DNA from: Streptomyces griseoviridis
Lineage (GTDB): Bacteria; Actinomycetota; Actinomycetes; Streptomycetales; Streptomycetaceae
Length of the DNA stretch: 64,000 bases
NCBI RefSeq assembly: GCF_005222485.1
Contig: NZ_CP029078.1
Location: 5,545,501-5,609,500 of the forward strand
Reading direction: 5' to 3'
The translations under genes were made by a program, and so were the position numbers. This document shows positions 44,120 through 52,541 of this stretch, piece by piece (position 1 is the first letter of the stretch; the number at the start of each line of letters is the position of its first letter). The notes under the pieces are model-generated. The model made no database searches and was not told the DNA's origin. It saw only the letters and a program-made list of their open reading frames with translations.

Positions 44120-45105
44120 TTCACGGCCCCCCTGCGTCGCACCAGCACCACCAGCACCGGGACCCCCACCAACGCCGTCATCACCCCGGCCGGGACCTCC
44201 GCCGGGGCCCGTACCACCCGGCCCGCGACGTCCGCGGCGAGCAGCAGCCCCGCGCCCAGCAGCGCCGACAGCGGGAGCACCGCCCGGTGCCCGCCGGAGG
44301 TGACCAGTCGGCGGGCGAGATGCGGCACCGCGAGGCCCACGAACGCGATCGGCCCCGCGGCGGCCACCGCGGCGGCCGTCAGCAGGGTCGCGCCGAGGGC
44401 CGCCGTCACCCGGAGGAGCCCCACCCGGTGCCCGAGCGCCCGCGCCGTCTCGTCGCCGAGGGCCAGCGCGTCGAGGCCGCGCGCGCAGGCCAGCACCAGG
44501 ACCGCCCCGGCCAGCAGGAACGGCAGCATCCGGCCCACCGTCCCGGCGTCCCGTCCGCTCAACGCGCCGACCTGCCAGAACCGGAACTGGTCAAGGGTGG
44601 CCGAGCTGGAGGTGAGGACGACCGTGGTGCCGCCCGCCGTCATCGCGGACAGCGCGGTCCCGGCCAGCGCCAGCTTCACCGGCGATGCCCCGCCCCGCCC
44701 GCGCGCGGCGATCCCGTACACCAGGCACGCGGCGACGACGGCCCCGGCGAACGCGTACCAGACGTAGCCGGCGAAGCCGCTCGCGAGGCCGGACGCGATG
44801 GCGAGGACGACTCCGGCCGCCGCGCCCTGGCTCAGCCCGAGGATGCCCGGGTCGGCGAGCGGGTTGCGGGTGACGGCCTGGAGCGCCGCCCCGGCCACGC
44901 CGAGCGCGGCGCCCGCGGTGAGCCCGACCTCGGTCCGCGGCAGCCGCAACGACCGTACGACCAGCGCGTCCGGTGAACTCCCGCCGTGCAGCAGGGCGTC
45001 GAGGACGGCGGCGGGCGGCACCGGGCGGGTGCCGACGGCGAGACTGAGCAGCACGGCGACGGCGACGGCGGCGACCGCCGCGGGCCAGGCGAGGCGTCGG
45101 CTCAC
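44116..45105 (-). CDS. FecCD-family iron-siderophore permease
   Basis: 329 aa with about nine membrane helices; motifs RLPRTEVGLTAGAALGVAGA, RNPLADPGILGLSQGAAAG and GPIAFVGLAVPHLARRLV. It forms the membrane channel with the next permease. The GTG overlaps the TGA of the binding-protein gene (GTGA), so the operon is tightly coupled. Confidence 0.9.
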   Translation of the reverse strand: MSRRLAWPAAVAAVAVAVLLSLAVGTRPVPPAAVLDALLHGGSSPDALVVRSLRLPRTEVGLTAGAALGVAGAALQAVTRNPLADPGILGLSQGAAAGVVLAIASGLASGFAGYVWYAFAGAVVAACLVYGIAARGRGGASPVKLALAGTALSAMTAGGTTVVLTSSSATLDQFRFWQVGALSGRDAGTVGRMLPFLLAGAVLVLACARGLDALALGDETARALGHRVGLLRVTAALGATLLTAAAVAAAGPIAFVGLAVPHLARRLVTSGGHRAVLPLSALLGAGLLLAADVAGRVVRAPAEVPAGVMTALVGVPVLVVLVRRRGAVN

Positions 45106-46175
45106 GTGCCCAGGTGCTCGGCGAGCTGGCGTACGACAAGGCGGGCGGCGGTGGGACCGGCGTTGAGGTACCAGGGGTCGTCGTCGACCTTGACCGCGTG
45201 GTCGGCCGCGACCGCCTTCATCGACTTCCACAGCGGCCCGGCGAGCACGCTCGACGCGTCGGTCTTGGAGGCGTCGCCCTGCACGGAGTAGAAGATCCAG
45301 TCGGCGTCGGCGGTGTCGATGCTCTCCGAGCCGATGTCCTCCGAGATCGCCTTGAATTGCTGCGACTTGGGCCGTTCGAGCCCCATGTCGACGGCGATGG
45401 AGCCGGTGAAGGAGGAGACGCCGAACATCCGGGTGCGGTCAGGGGTGAACCGCACCATGGAGACGGTCGGGCCGCCGAGGTCGGCGCCCTTGGCACCGGC
45501 GTCGGTGACGATGTCGTCGAGCAGCTTCCTGGCGGCCTCGCCCTTGCCGACGGCGTCGCCGACCAGCAGCAGGTCGCGCTTCCAGTTGACGCCGTTGCCC
45601 GCGGTGATCACGGTGGGGGCGATCTTCGACAGCTTGGGGTAGAGGTCGCCGAGCGAGTCGTTGGCGAGGATCAGGTCGGGCTTGGCGGCGGCGAGGGTCT
45701 CCAGGTTGGGCGCCTGCCGGGTGCCCGCGTCGGTCATCTTGGCGAGCTTCCCCTTGTACTGCGGGAAGGCGTCGCCGAGGTAGCCGGGGACGAGGCCGGC
45801 GTTGTCGGCGCGGGTGGTGGCGGCCGGGACGACACCGAGGGAGAGCAGGTCGTCGAGCTGACCGGTGCTGAGCGCGGCGATCTTCAGGGGCGCGGCGGCG
45901 AGGGTGGTCTTGCCCTCGAAGTGCGTGACGGTCCGAGGAAACGTTCCGTCCTTGGCCTCGCTCGACCCCATCCCGGCGGCGAGGTCACTGGGCGCGGCGG
46001 ACGGGCCCTCGCTGGCGCCGATGACCTGGTTGCGCCCGGCGGCGGACTTCCCGGAGCCCTCCGTGCCGCTGCCGCTGCCGCCGTCCGAGGACGAGCAGCC
46101 GGCCAGCAGCCCTCCGACGACCACGACGGCCAGACCGGCCTTCACACCCACAGCACGCACAACGACTCCGATCAT
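45102..46175 (-). CDS. Iron-siderophore substrate-binding lipoprotein
   Basis: 357 aa. Lipobox GLLAGC, a Ser/Gly linker, then a helical-backbone binding protein (FhuD/BtuF class): LKIAALSTGQLDDLLSLGVVP, APNLETLAAAKPDLILAN, and a second lobe ending WYLNAGPTAARLVVRQLAEHL. It captures a ferric siderophore outside the membrane for the two permeases. The promoter carries an iron box. No ATPase gene follows in this operon; one must be supplied from elsewhere. Confidence 0.9.
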   Translation of the reverse strand: MIGVVVRAVGVKAGLAVVVVGGLLAGCSSSDGGSGSGTEGSGKSAAGRNQVIGASEGPSAAPSDLAAGMGSSEAKDGTFPRTVTHFEGKTTLAAAPLKIAALSTGQLDDLLSLGVVPAATTRADNAGLVPGYLGDAFPQYKGKLAKMTDAGTRQAPNLETLAAAKPDLILANDSLGDLYPKLSKIAPTVITAGNGVNWKRDLLLVGDAVGKGEAARKLLDDIVTDAGAKGADLGGPTVSMVRFTPDRTRMFGVSSFTGSIAVDMGLERPKSQQFKAISEDIGSESIDTADADWIFYSVQGDASKTDASSVLAGPLWKSMKAVAADHAVKVDDDPWYLNAGPTAARLVVRQLAEHLGT

Positions 46176-46179
46176 CGAC

Positions 46180-46198
46180 TAAGGCAAGCCTTACCTTA
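46180..46198 (-). promoter_or_regulatory. DmdR1/IdeR-type iron box
   Basis: On the operon strand the bases read TAAGGTAAGGCTTGCCTTA, close to the 19-bp TTAGGTTAGGCTCACCTAA consensus of DmdR1/IdeR iron repressors. It ends 4 bp before the ATG of the binding protein, so iron should repress the uptake operon. Confidence 0.8.
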
Positions 46199-46199
46199 A

Positions 46200-46362
46200 C
46201 CGGTCGGGGTTGGGGTGGGATATGGCGGGTGATGGGGGGAGGGGAGGCAAAGGGAGGGGAGGGGGCGGGACCCCGGGGCCGGCGGGGGGCGGGGGCCCCG
46301 AGGCCGGCTGACGGGTTGGCGGGACGACGGGTTGGCGGGTTGGCGGGTTGACGGGCTGGCCG
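46200..46362. repeat. G-rich low-complexity spacer
   Basis: Runs such as GGGGGGAGGGGAGG and repeats of ACGGGTTGGCGGG. No gene. It separates the iron operon promoter from the 3' end of the peptidase-E-like gene. Confidence 0.5.
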
Positions 46363-46367
46363 GACCC

Positions 46368-47183
46368 TCACGGACCGTCGAGGAACTCGCCCGCCGAGAA
46401 GGACCGCACGAGAACGCCCGCGCGCCCGCTGCCGCCCTCACTCTCGTTGCCGTTGCCGTTGCCGCTGCTGTTCCCGTTCCCGTCGCCGTTCCCGTTCGTC
46501 AACAACCTTACGGAGTGGGCGCGTCCGAGCCCCGCCACCCGGGCCCGTCCGTCAGGGCCGACCTCCAGGAGGGTGTTCTCGTCGACGGCGACCGCGTGCG
46601 CGAGCCCGAACCGGGGTACGGCGGCGGTGAGTCGGGCCAGGGTGCCCCACTGGGCCGCGTGCACGTCCACCGCGAACGGGACGAGCCCGAGCCCGTCCCG
46701 CACCTCGATCTCCCCGAGGTCCTCGGCGCTGTCCTCCGGGCAGACCGGCGTCCCGCCGTCGAGCCACCCGCCGACGACGGCCCGCCGCGCGGCGACGGCG
46801 GCCCCGGCGGAGAACCCGGCGTAGGGAATCCCCGACTCCCGCACCCAGGCGCCGATGCCGACGCCCGCGAACGACTCCTGGTAGGCGGGCGTCAACCCGC
46901 CGCAGACCAGCAGCCCGTCCAGATCCCGCAGCGGTCCGACGTCGAACCGCTCGCCCAACGGCACGAGCAGCGGCACGGGTTCGCAGTCGCCGACCGAGCG
47001 CAGCACGGCGTCCCACCGCGCGAACTGCTCGCCCCCGTCCCCTTCGTCGACGACGACACAGCCGACCCGAGGCGCACCGACACCCCGCACGGCCGAGGCG
47101 GCACGCAGAAAGGGCCCGTGCACGACGGGAGCGGCGGCGGGGTCCCACCCACCCCCGACAAGAAACACCGACGCGGCACTCAT
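46368..47183 (-). CDS. Peptidase E / cyanophycinase-like (S51) protein
   Basis: 271 aa, class I glutamine amidotransferase-like fold. Nucleophile elbow AGFSAGAAVAARRAVVGG with the Ser, preceded by GLLVCGGLTPAY. Members hydrolyse small peptides or related amides. Near the C-terminus is an Asn-Gly repeat (NGNGDGNGNSSGNGNGN) from a DNA microsatellite-like tract, not part of the fold. AGGGAG precedes the ATG at 47183. Divergent from the phosphotransferase gene. Confidence 0.82.
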   Translation of the reverse strand: MSAASVFLVGGGWDPAAAPVVHGPFLRAASAVRGVGAPRVGCVVVDEGDGGEQFARWDAVLRSVGDCEPVPLLVPLGERFDVGPLRDLDGLLVCGGLTPAYQESFAGVGIGAWVRESGIPYAGFSAGAAVAARRAVVGGWLDGGTPVCPEDSAEDLGEIEVRDGLGLVPFAVDVHAAQWGTLARLTAAVPRFGLAHAVAVDENTLLEVGPDGRARVAGLGRAHSVRLLTNGNGDGNGNSSGNGNGNESEGGSGRAGVLVRSFSAGEFLDGP

Positions 47184-47310
47184 CCGAACTCCCTTGCTCA
47201 TAAACACAGTCGGGACGACCACCGCACATCACGTGCACAGCCCGTCTGCTGCAGCGTCCCGTGGGTACCGTCGCATGGACGGCGTCGCGGGCCAAGGAGT
47301 GGGGACGGGC

Positions 47311-48231
47311 ATGCCATCTACTGCGTCCGGAAGCAGAGGAGCCGGCTTCACGGCGGCCCGCGCGGCGGAGGTGCTGGAGCGGGCCTGCCGACGGGCGGGT
47401 CTCGCCGGGGACGGCGCCCGCCTGCTCCGGCTGGGCGAGAACGCGCTGTTCCGCCTGGCCGCGCACCCTGTGGTGGTGCGGATCGCCCGCTCCACGGAGT
47501 ACTTGGAGTCGGCGCGGGGCGAGGTACAGGTCTCGCGCTGGCTGACGGGCGAGAGCTTCCCGGTCACGCGGGTGATCGACGACCTCGAACAACCGGTGGT
47601 GGTCGACGGCCATCCGGTGACGTTCTGGCACCTGATCGAGGAAGGCGACCGCAAGGCGACGTACGGAGAACTCGGCGGGATACTGCGCGACCTGCACGTG
47701 CTGAGCCTCCCTGACACGCTGACGCTGCCGCCGTACCCGGTTCTCGACCGGACGGACCGGCGGATCGACGCGGCCGTTGGGGTGTCGGAGGACGACCGGG
47801 CGTTTCTGCGCAAGCGCGCGCGTGAACTGCGGGACCGGGTGGGATGCCTCCGCTTCGACTCCGCGAAGGGGCCGGTGCACGGGGACGCCCATGTGCAGAA
47901 CCTCATGGTGGACAGGGACGGCCGGGTGATCCTGATCGACCTGGAGAGGTTCAGCCACGACGTCCCCGAGTGGGATCTGATGGTCACGGCCACCGAGCAC
48001 CACAGCCTGAGGTGGCAGACCCAGGAGGAGTACGGGGCCTTCGTCGGGGCGTACGGACGGGATCTGCGCGCCTGGCCGGGATTTCCCACGCTGCGGGCGG
48101 TGCAGGAGTTCAACATGACGACATGGCTCATGCAGAACGTCGCCCAGGGCCCTGGGACAGCGGCCGAGTACGCCCGCCGCATCTCGTCTCTCCGGAACGA
48201 CGACGCGCCACGCAACTGGAATCCGGGCTGA
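47311..48231 (+). CDS. Aminoglycoside-phosphotransferase-fold protein (APH family)
   Basis: 306 aa. Kinase-like fold: catalytic loop VHGDAHVQNLMVDRDG, metal Asp in VILIDLERFSHDVPEWDL, and a Trp/His-rich C-terminal lobe. The family phosphorylates small molecules and some members give antibiotic resistance; the substrate here is unknown. An ATG at 47275 is possible, but 47311 has AAGGAGTGGGG before it. It converges on the XRE regulator with only 7 bp between stops. Confidence 0.82.
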   Translation: MPSTASGSRGAGFTAARAAEVLERACRRAGLAGDGARLLRLGENALFRLAAHPVVVRIARSTEYLESARGEVQVSRWLTGESFPVTRVIDDLEQPVVVDGHPVTFWHLIEEGDRKATYGELGGILRDLHVLSLPDTLTLPPYPVLDRTDRRIDAAVGVSEDDRAFLRKRARELRDRVGCLRFDSAKGPVHGDAHVQNLMVDRDGRVILIDLERFSHDVPEWDLMVTATEHHSLRWQTQEEYGAFVGAYGRDLRAWPGFPTLRAVQEFNMTTWLMQNVAQGPGTAAEYARRISSLRNDDAPRNWNPG

Positions 48232-48238
48232 CCGATGG

Positions 48239-49612
48239 CTATTCGTCGTCCAGGTGCTCCAGCGCCTCCCGCACCTGCCCGTTCAGCTGCTGGACGATCG
48301 GAAGCGCCCCATGGACGGAGACCTCGCGCTGGAAGTCGCGCACGTACCGCTGGAACCGGGCGGACTGGAGAGCGTCTCCGTCCTCGACCGCACGACGGGC
48401 GGTCGTCACGGCGGCGTCGAGGTCTCCGTCGAGCAGGTGGCTCTGAGCGAGGACCATCCGGCAGAAGCCGAGCGTACGGGCGTACTTGGGGTCGGTCAGC
48501 GCCACGGCGCGCTCGGCGAACCGCACCGCATCGGAGCCCTGCCCGAGGTCCCGGAAACAGTGGCAGAACTCACCGACCAACTCGGCTTCGTCCATGTAGG
48601 CGAGCCATTCGGGGTCGTCGGCGCCGTCAGCCTGCTCGAAGTACCTCTCGGCGTCGTTCATCGCGCGGGCGACGCCCTTGTGGTCCCGCGCGGTCGAGAG
48701 CGCGCGAGCCTCGTGAGCGGAGAAGAGGGCCATGGCCCGTGGGGTCGAGCTGCTTCTTCCACCCTCCACTGACGCACGGGCGAGCGTGACGGCCCGGGAC
48801 GCTCGGCCCAGATAGTTGGCCTGGTGGCTCATGTTGGCGAGGATGCGCGCGCCCATCATGCGGTCGCCGGACACCTGTGTCAGACGCAGTGTCGCCATCA
48901 GATAGCGGTCGGCGAGCGCGTGGTTTCCGCAGTCGTACGCGCTCCAGGCGAGCAGCTGCGCCATCTCGGACGCCGCAGCGAACAGCGCGTTCCCGACCTT
49001 CGTGCTGTAACCGGCCCCGAGGAGCGGCAGTACGTCCTCGCGGAAGTAGTGGCGGAACGCCTTGTGTCCGTGGCCGCCGCCGAACCGGAAGTCGAGTTGC
49101 ATGAAGAACCCGACGGCGGTACGGATCGCGGCGACGTCGCGCATGCTGACGCGGCGGGTGGCGAGGGTATCGGTGGGAAGACCGTCCGGACGGGACACCA
49201 GCCACGACAGAGCCGCGGCGTGAACATCACTGTCCGGGAGCGGTGGTTCATGCCCGGGACCGTCCTCCGGGCGTTGGAGGGTCAGGCTGTCGAGGGCGTC
49301 GACCGCCTCGGCCAGGGAACCGGCGTGAGTCGGCCCGACCACGGATCGGGGAACAGGTGCCGTAGCGGGGAACCCCAGATCCCTGGGCACGATTCTCCTG
49401 CCCAGCTTCCCGCTCAGCGCTTCGGCGACGAACAGCGCCGTCTGACGCTGGATCCCGCCCCCGTTCAGCCAGCGCTGCACAGCGACATGCGTGGTCCCCA
49501 CCTGCTCGCCGTGACGCCGCGCGACCTCGCGGACGCGCTTGGCCAAGCCCTTGTTCGAGGAGCCTGCCTCCGCCATCACGGCGGCCAACCGATGGTTCGG
49601 CTCTCTGCCCAC
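48239..49612 (-). CDS. XRE-type regulator with C-terminal helical repeat domain
   Basis: 457 aa. N-terminal DNA-binding region (KGLAKRVREVARRHGEQVGT, VQRWLNGGGIQRQTALFVAEAL), then about 330 residues of TPR-like helices (ADRYLMATLRLTQVSGDRMM, LGRASRAVTLARASVEGG, RFAERAVALTDPKYARTLGF). The layout resembles actinobacterial regulators whose TPR domain senses a peptide or partner. GTG start with GGAGGT upstream. It is divergent from the two small genes at 49942, probably its targets or partners; function unknown. Confidence 0.8.
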   Translation of the reverse strand: MGREPNHRLAAVMAEAGSSNKGLAKRVREVARRHGEQVGTTHVAVQRWLNGGGIQRQTALFVAEALSGKLGRRIVPRDLGFPATAPVPRSVVGPTHAGSLAEAVDALDSLTLQRPEDGPGHEPPLPDSDVHAAALSWLVSRPDGLPTDTLATRRVSMRDVAAIRTAVGFFMQLDFRFGGGHGHKAFRHYFREDVLPLLGAGYSTKVGNALFAAASEMAQLLAWSAYDCGNHALADRYLMATLRLTQVSGDRMMGARILANMSHQANYLGRASRAVTLARASVEGGRSSSTPRAMALFSAHEARALSTARDHKGVARAMNDAERYFEQADGADDPEWLAYMDEAELVGEFCHCFRDLGQGSDAVRFAERAVALTDPKYARTLGFCRMVLAQSHLLDGDLDAAVTTARRAVEDGDALQSARFQRYVRDFQREVSVHGALPIVQQLNGQVREALEHLDDE

Positions 49613-49941
49613 GTCCCGCCGACACCTCCAACATCACGCCAAGCGTTCATCGTGTCACAGACGGTGTCGAAGGTGAGGGGGTTCGCGGTGAACCCCCCCT
49701 GCCCACACCGGTGAACCCACGTGTGCACGTGCACCCCTCCATGGACACTGCCGCACGGACGGAGAGGCCCGTTGACTGTCGGGACAAGACACCCCGGTGG
49801 CGCGTGACGGCACCCCCGGGGCATGCCCCACCTGGGAAAGCAGGTAGACATGCGGAACCCCGTCGCCAGGATCTTCACGAGGCCGCCAAGACAGCCGCTG
49901 CCCGCCCCGAGCCGTGCCGCCCACCGGACGGCGGTGGTCCG
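49613..49941. promoter_or_regulatory. Divergent promoter region between the XRE regulator and the small-gene pair
   Basis: 329 bp without a credible gene. Contains the palindrome GTGCACGTGCAC (49723-49734) about midway and a GTGTC-rich stretch at about 49651-49680 (GTGTCACAGACGGTGTCG), either of which could bind the regulator. Confidence 0.45.
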
Positions 49942-50283
49942 ATGAGCGAGAACCCGCGCCTCCTGCCGTGGCCCGGCCCGGCCGGACAACGCTCCTACCT
50001 GGTCACGGACGGCGGCGGCAGGAGCCGCCTCTCCCGACTCGCCGACCAGTTGGAGGAGGCACAGCTCCAAGCCGGTGACATCCTCCTCGGCCACGCGGCG
50101 GACATGCTCAAGGACGTCGACGTCAACCCGTGGGAACTGCGCTACCTGAGCGCCTGTCTGCACGAGGCGCTGCGTGACGCGCTGCGGGTGGCGGAGAGCA
50201 GGGGCGACCGGCTCCCCGTTCCCGAGGACGACGACACCGACAACAACGGCACTTCGCCGCATGCTGAGGAGGCGGCCTCATGA
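49942..50283 (+). CDS. Conserved small protein of unknown function
   Basis: 113 aa, soluble, mostly helical (LSRLADQLEEAQLQAGDILL, AACLHEALRDALRVAE-like part) with an acidic tail (VPEDDDTDNN). No motif I recognise. Its stop overlaps the start of the next gene (ATGA). Divergent from a TPR-containing XRE regulator, an arrangement seen repeatedly in Streptomyces. The ribosome site is weak (GGTGGTCCG). Confidence 0.68.
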   Translation: MSENPRLLPWPGPAGQRSYLVTDGGGRSRLSRLADQLEEAQLQAGDILLGHAADMLKDVDVNPWELRYLSACLHEALRDALRVAESRGDRLPVPEDDDTDNNGTSPHAEEAAS

Positions 50284-50552
50284 GGCGCACCGCGCACAAG
50301 ACACCCGAGTGGCAGATCGAACGGGCAGCGGACCGCCCCGTCACCCGAGATCAGGACGGCACCCTCACCGTGCCCCTGCGCCTCGCCCACTTCGGCGAGC
50401 ACATGGCCAGCCCTTCGCTGCTCCTGACGGTGGCCGAGGCCGAGAATCTCCATGCCTCGCTCTGCTATGCCCTCGACGGCGAACCCGCGCCCGACGACGC
50501 CCCCGACTGCCGCAAGCCCATCCAGTACCCGGGCGGCCGACAGCGCTTCTGA
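50280..50552 (+). CDS. Conserved small protein of unknown function
   Basis: 90 aa. Basic start, then LTVPLRLAHFGEHMASPSLL and LTVAEAENLHASLCYALDGE, a compact-looking domain; no membrane helix. Coupled to the preceding gene by a 4-base overlap, so probably the same function. Not recognisable as a toxin or antitoxin. Confidence 0.68.
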   Translation: MRRTAHKTPEWQIERAADRPVTRDQDGTLTVPLRLAHFGEHMASPSLLLTVAEAENLHASLCYALDGEPAPDDAPDCRKPIQYPGGRQRF

Positions 50553-50628
50553 CCTGAGAAACAGCCGACCACCTCTCGAACCAGTGCGGGCGACGGGCGG
50601 TCCGGCTGAGAAGAGCACACGGACAAGC

Positions 50629-50667
50629 GTGCCGTGCAGGCCCGACGGTGCCGGGCCTGCACGGCAC
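50629..50667. terminator. Perfect 16-bp hairpin terminator
   Basis: GTGCCGTGCAGGCCCG and its complement flank a 7-nt loop, 77 bp after the small-gene operon. Confidence 0.85.
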
Positions 50668-51198
50668 GACGTCACACCGCGCGAACTGCCCTGCCCTGCC
50701 CGCCTCGTGGGCGACGGCACACCCGCCCCGAGGCATTCATGCGAACTCCCCTGTTCGCGGGATCAGTCGGGACGACAGTTCGTCCGCGAGGGGATGAGGC
50801 CGCTCCGGCGGCAGCAGCCGGGCCGTGGCATCGAGGTCGATCGGCGTGCACACCACGGACCAGCCTCGACAGGCAGGTGTGCCGCAACGCTCACTCGAAC
50901 CCGTCCCGGGTGATCTCGGCGGCGAGCACCGTCTCCTGCCGCGTCCACAGACCTCCGACCGGTGTCCGTCCGCACGAACCGGGTCCGTCGCCGCTCCGCA
51001 TGGGTGATGCCTGTCGCGCAGACCGAGGTCCCTCAGGAGCTGTCTCCGGAGGGGCTCGCGGTCTCCGGAGGGGCCGATCGCGAGGCGTGGGAGGCGGCCG
51101 GTGCGCAACTGTCCGGCGCTGTCGCGAGTCTGACGACGAAGGAAAGCACACCTGCGAAAAACCGTCCGTCCGCCCGCGCTTCGACAGAGGTTCTCTCC
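50668..51198. other. Long gene-poor stretch before the LAETG protein gene
   Basis: Some 530 bp with only short, non-conserved-looking ORFs on both strands. The direct repeat GTCTCCGGAGGGGC occurs at about 51043 and 51061. It may hold the promoter of the wall protein or a decayed gene; I cannot identify a remnant with confidence. Confidence 0.4.
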
Positions 51199-52449
51199 AT
51201 GCCGTTGCTCCCGCACAACCGTCGCGCCTCCCGAGCCGCTGTCGCCGCCCTCGGCGCTGCCGGCCTCATCGCGCTGGCCGGGTCCCCCGCCGCCCTCGCC
51301 GACGAAACCGCACCCGAACTGGTCGTCGGAGGCATCGAGCCGGTCGACGGGCTGAAACCGGGGGGCACCTTCGAGCTGCCGGTCACCGTGGCGAACAAGG
51401 GCACTGCGACCGCCGGGAAGACATGGATCTACTACGGCGTCACCCGCGGACTCGACTTCGCGGACGTGCCCTCCAACTGCCGTGCGCAGTACGTCCGTTC
51501 CTATGACGAGATGCCCGAGCTGTGGACCGTGGTGTGCGGGTTCGACCAGGCGGTGGAGCCGGGCGCCGTCTACACGCCCGACAGGCCCCTCGTCGTCAAG
51601 GTCCTGGACCGCGCGCTCGACGACGAACTGCGGGTCCGTGTCCTGGAGAACGACCCGGGGGAGGACGAGAACGGCACCGCTCCGGTGGCGGGCACCGGAC
51701 CGGCGGTGAAACTGGTCGAGGGACGGGCCGGGGACAAGGGGTCCGCGCCCGTCGTCCATGTGCCCGTCACCTCCGTCAACACGGCGGACTTCCAGGTGAA
51801 GGGCGCCGCCTTGAAGGGCCGCATCGGTGAAACGGTGCCGATGGAGGTGGAGTTCACCAACGCCGGACCCGCCTGGGTCATGGGCAGGCTGAAGTCCGAC
51901 TCCGTCAGTGTCGTCGTCACCCCGCCCGCCGGAACGTCGGTCGTCAAGACCGCCACGTTCTGCAAGGCCAAGGGCGGAGCGTACCGGTGCGGCATGCTCG
52001 CGGGGGCGCTCGACGAGGGCGGCCGACAGCCCTACACCTTCAGGCTGAGGATCGACAAGCGCGTCGCGCACGCCACGGGCACGGTGGCCCTGACCACCGA
52101 GGCGCGGCCGTTCGACCCCGATAAGGCCAATGACAGGGCCGACATCACGCTGGACGTCACCGGCGCGGAGCCGACCGGTTCGGCCACCGGCTCTGCCACC
52201 GGTTCGGCCACTGGCTCGGGCGGACCGACCGGCGGGTCGTCGACCGGCGGATCGTCGTCGACTGGTGGGTCGTCGTCGATCGGTGGGTCGTCCTCGACCG
52301 GCGACGCGGGGAGCGCGGCGTACGGAGGTCACCTGGCCGAGACCGGGTCCTCGGCGCGGGGGACCACGGCCGTGGCCGCCGCCGCGGTGGTGACGGGCGC
52401 GGGCGTGCTGGTCATCGTGCGCCGCCGCCGGGCCCACCACCGCGGCTGA
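51199..52449 (+). CDS. Sortase-anchored surface protein (LAETG)
   Basis: 416 aa. Signal peptide (cut near ALA-DE), about 290 residues of beta-type domains (ELPVTVANKGTATAGKTWIY; VEFTNAGPAWVMGRLKSDS), a Thr/Gly/Ser repeat stalk (TGSATGS and STGGSS units), then HLAETG, a membrane helix and RRRRAHHRG. LAxTG is the Streptomyces class E sortase motif, so it is linked to the wall. AGAGG precedes the ATG; the frame is open far upstream, but signal-peptide logic fixes this start. Confidence 0.87.
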   Translation: MPLLPHNRRASRAAVAALGAAGLIALAGSPAALADETAPELVVGGIEPVDGLKPGGTFELPVTVANKGTATAGKTWIYYGVTRGLDFADVPSNCRAQYVRSYDEMPELWTVVCGFDQAVEPGAVYTPDRPLVVKVLDRALDDELRVRVLENDPGEDENGTAPVAGTGPAVKLVEGRAGDKGSAPVVHVPVTSVNTADFQVKGAALKGRIGETVPMEVEFTNAGPAWVMGRLKSDSVSVVVTPPAGTSVVKTATFCKAKGGAYRCGMLAGALDEGGRQPYTFRLRIDKRVAHATGTVALTTEARPFDPDKANDRADITLDVTGAEPTGSATGSATGSATGSGGPTGGSSTGGSSSTGGSSSIGGSSSTGDAGSAAYGGHLAETGSSARGTTAVAAAAVVTGAGVLVIVRRRRAHHRG

Positions 52450-52474
52450 CGTCTCTCCGTCGCGCGCGCTCACC

Positions 52475-52499
52475 GGTCCCGGACCACGGGCCCGGGACC
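52475..52499. terminator. Hairpin terminator after the LAETG protein gene
   Basis: GGTCCCGG and CCGGGACC flank a 9-nt loop; another GCGCGCT-type inverted repeat lies at about 52517-52541. Confidence 0.6.
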
Positions 52500-52541
52500 T
52501 CCGCCGCTTTCTGCCTCAGCGCGCTCCGTGCCGCGGCGCGC

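Noticed and set aside
49942..50552. Toxin-antitoxin pair
   Set aside because: Size and overlap fit, but neither protein shows a known toxin or antitoxin fold, and the divergent TPR regulator argues for another role.
50737..50975. Short minus-strand ORFs in the gap before the LAETG gene
   Set aside because: No start signal, no recognisable family, and different frames overlap equally well; not supportable as a gene or pseudogene.
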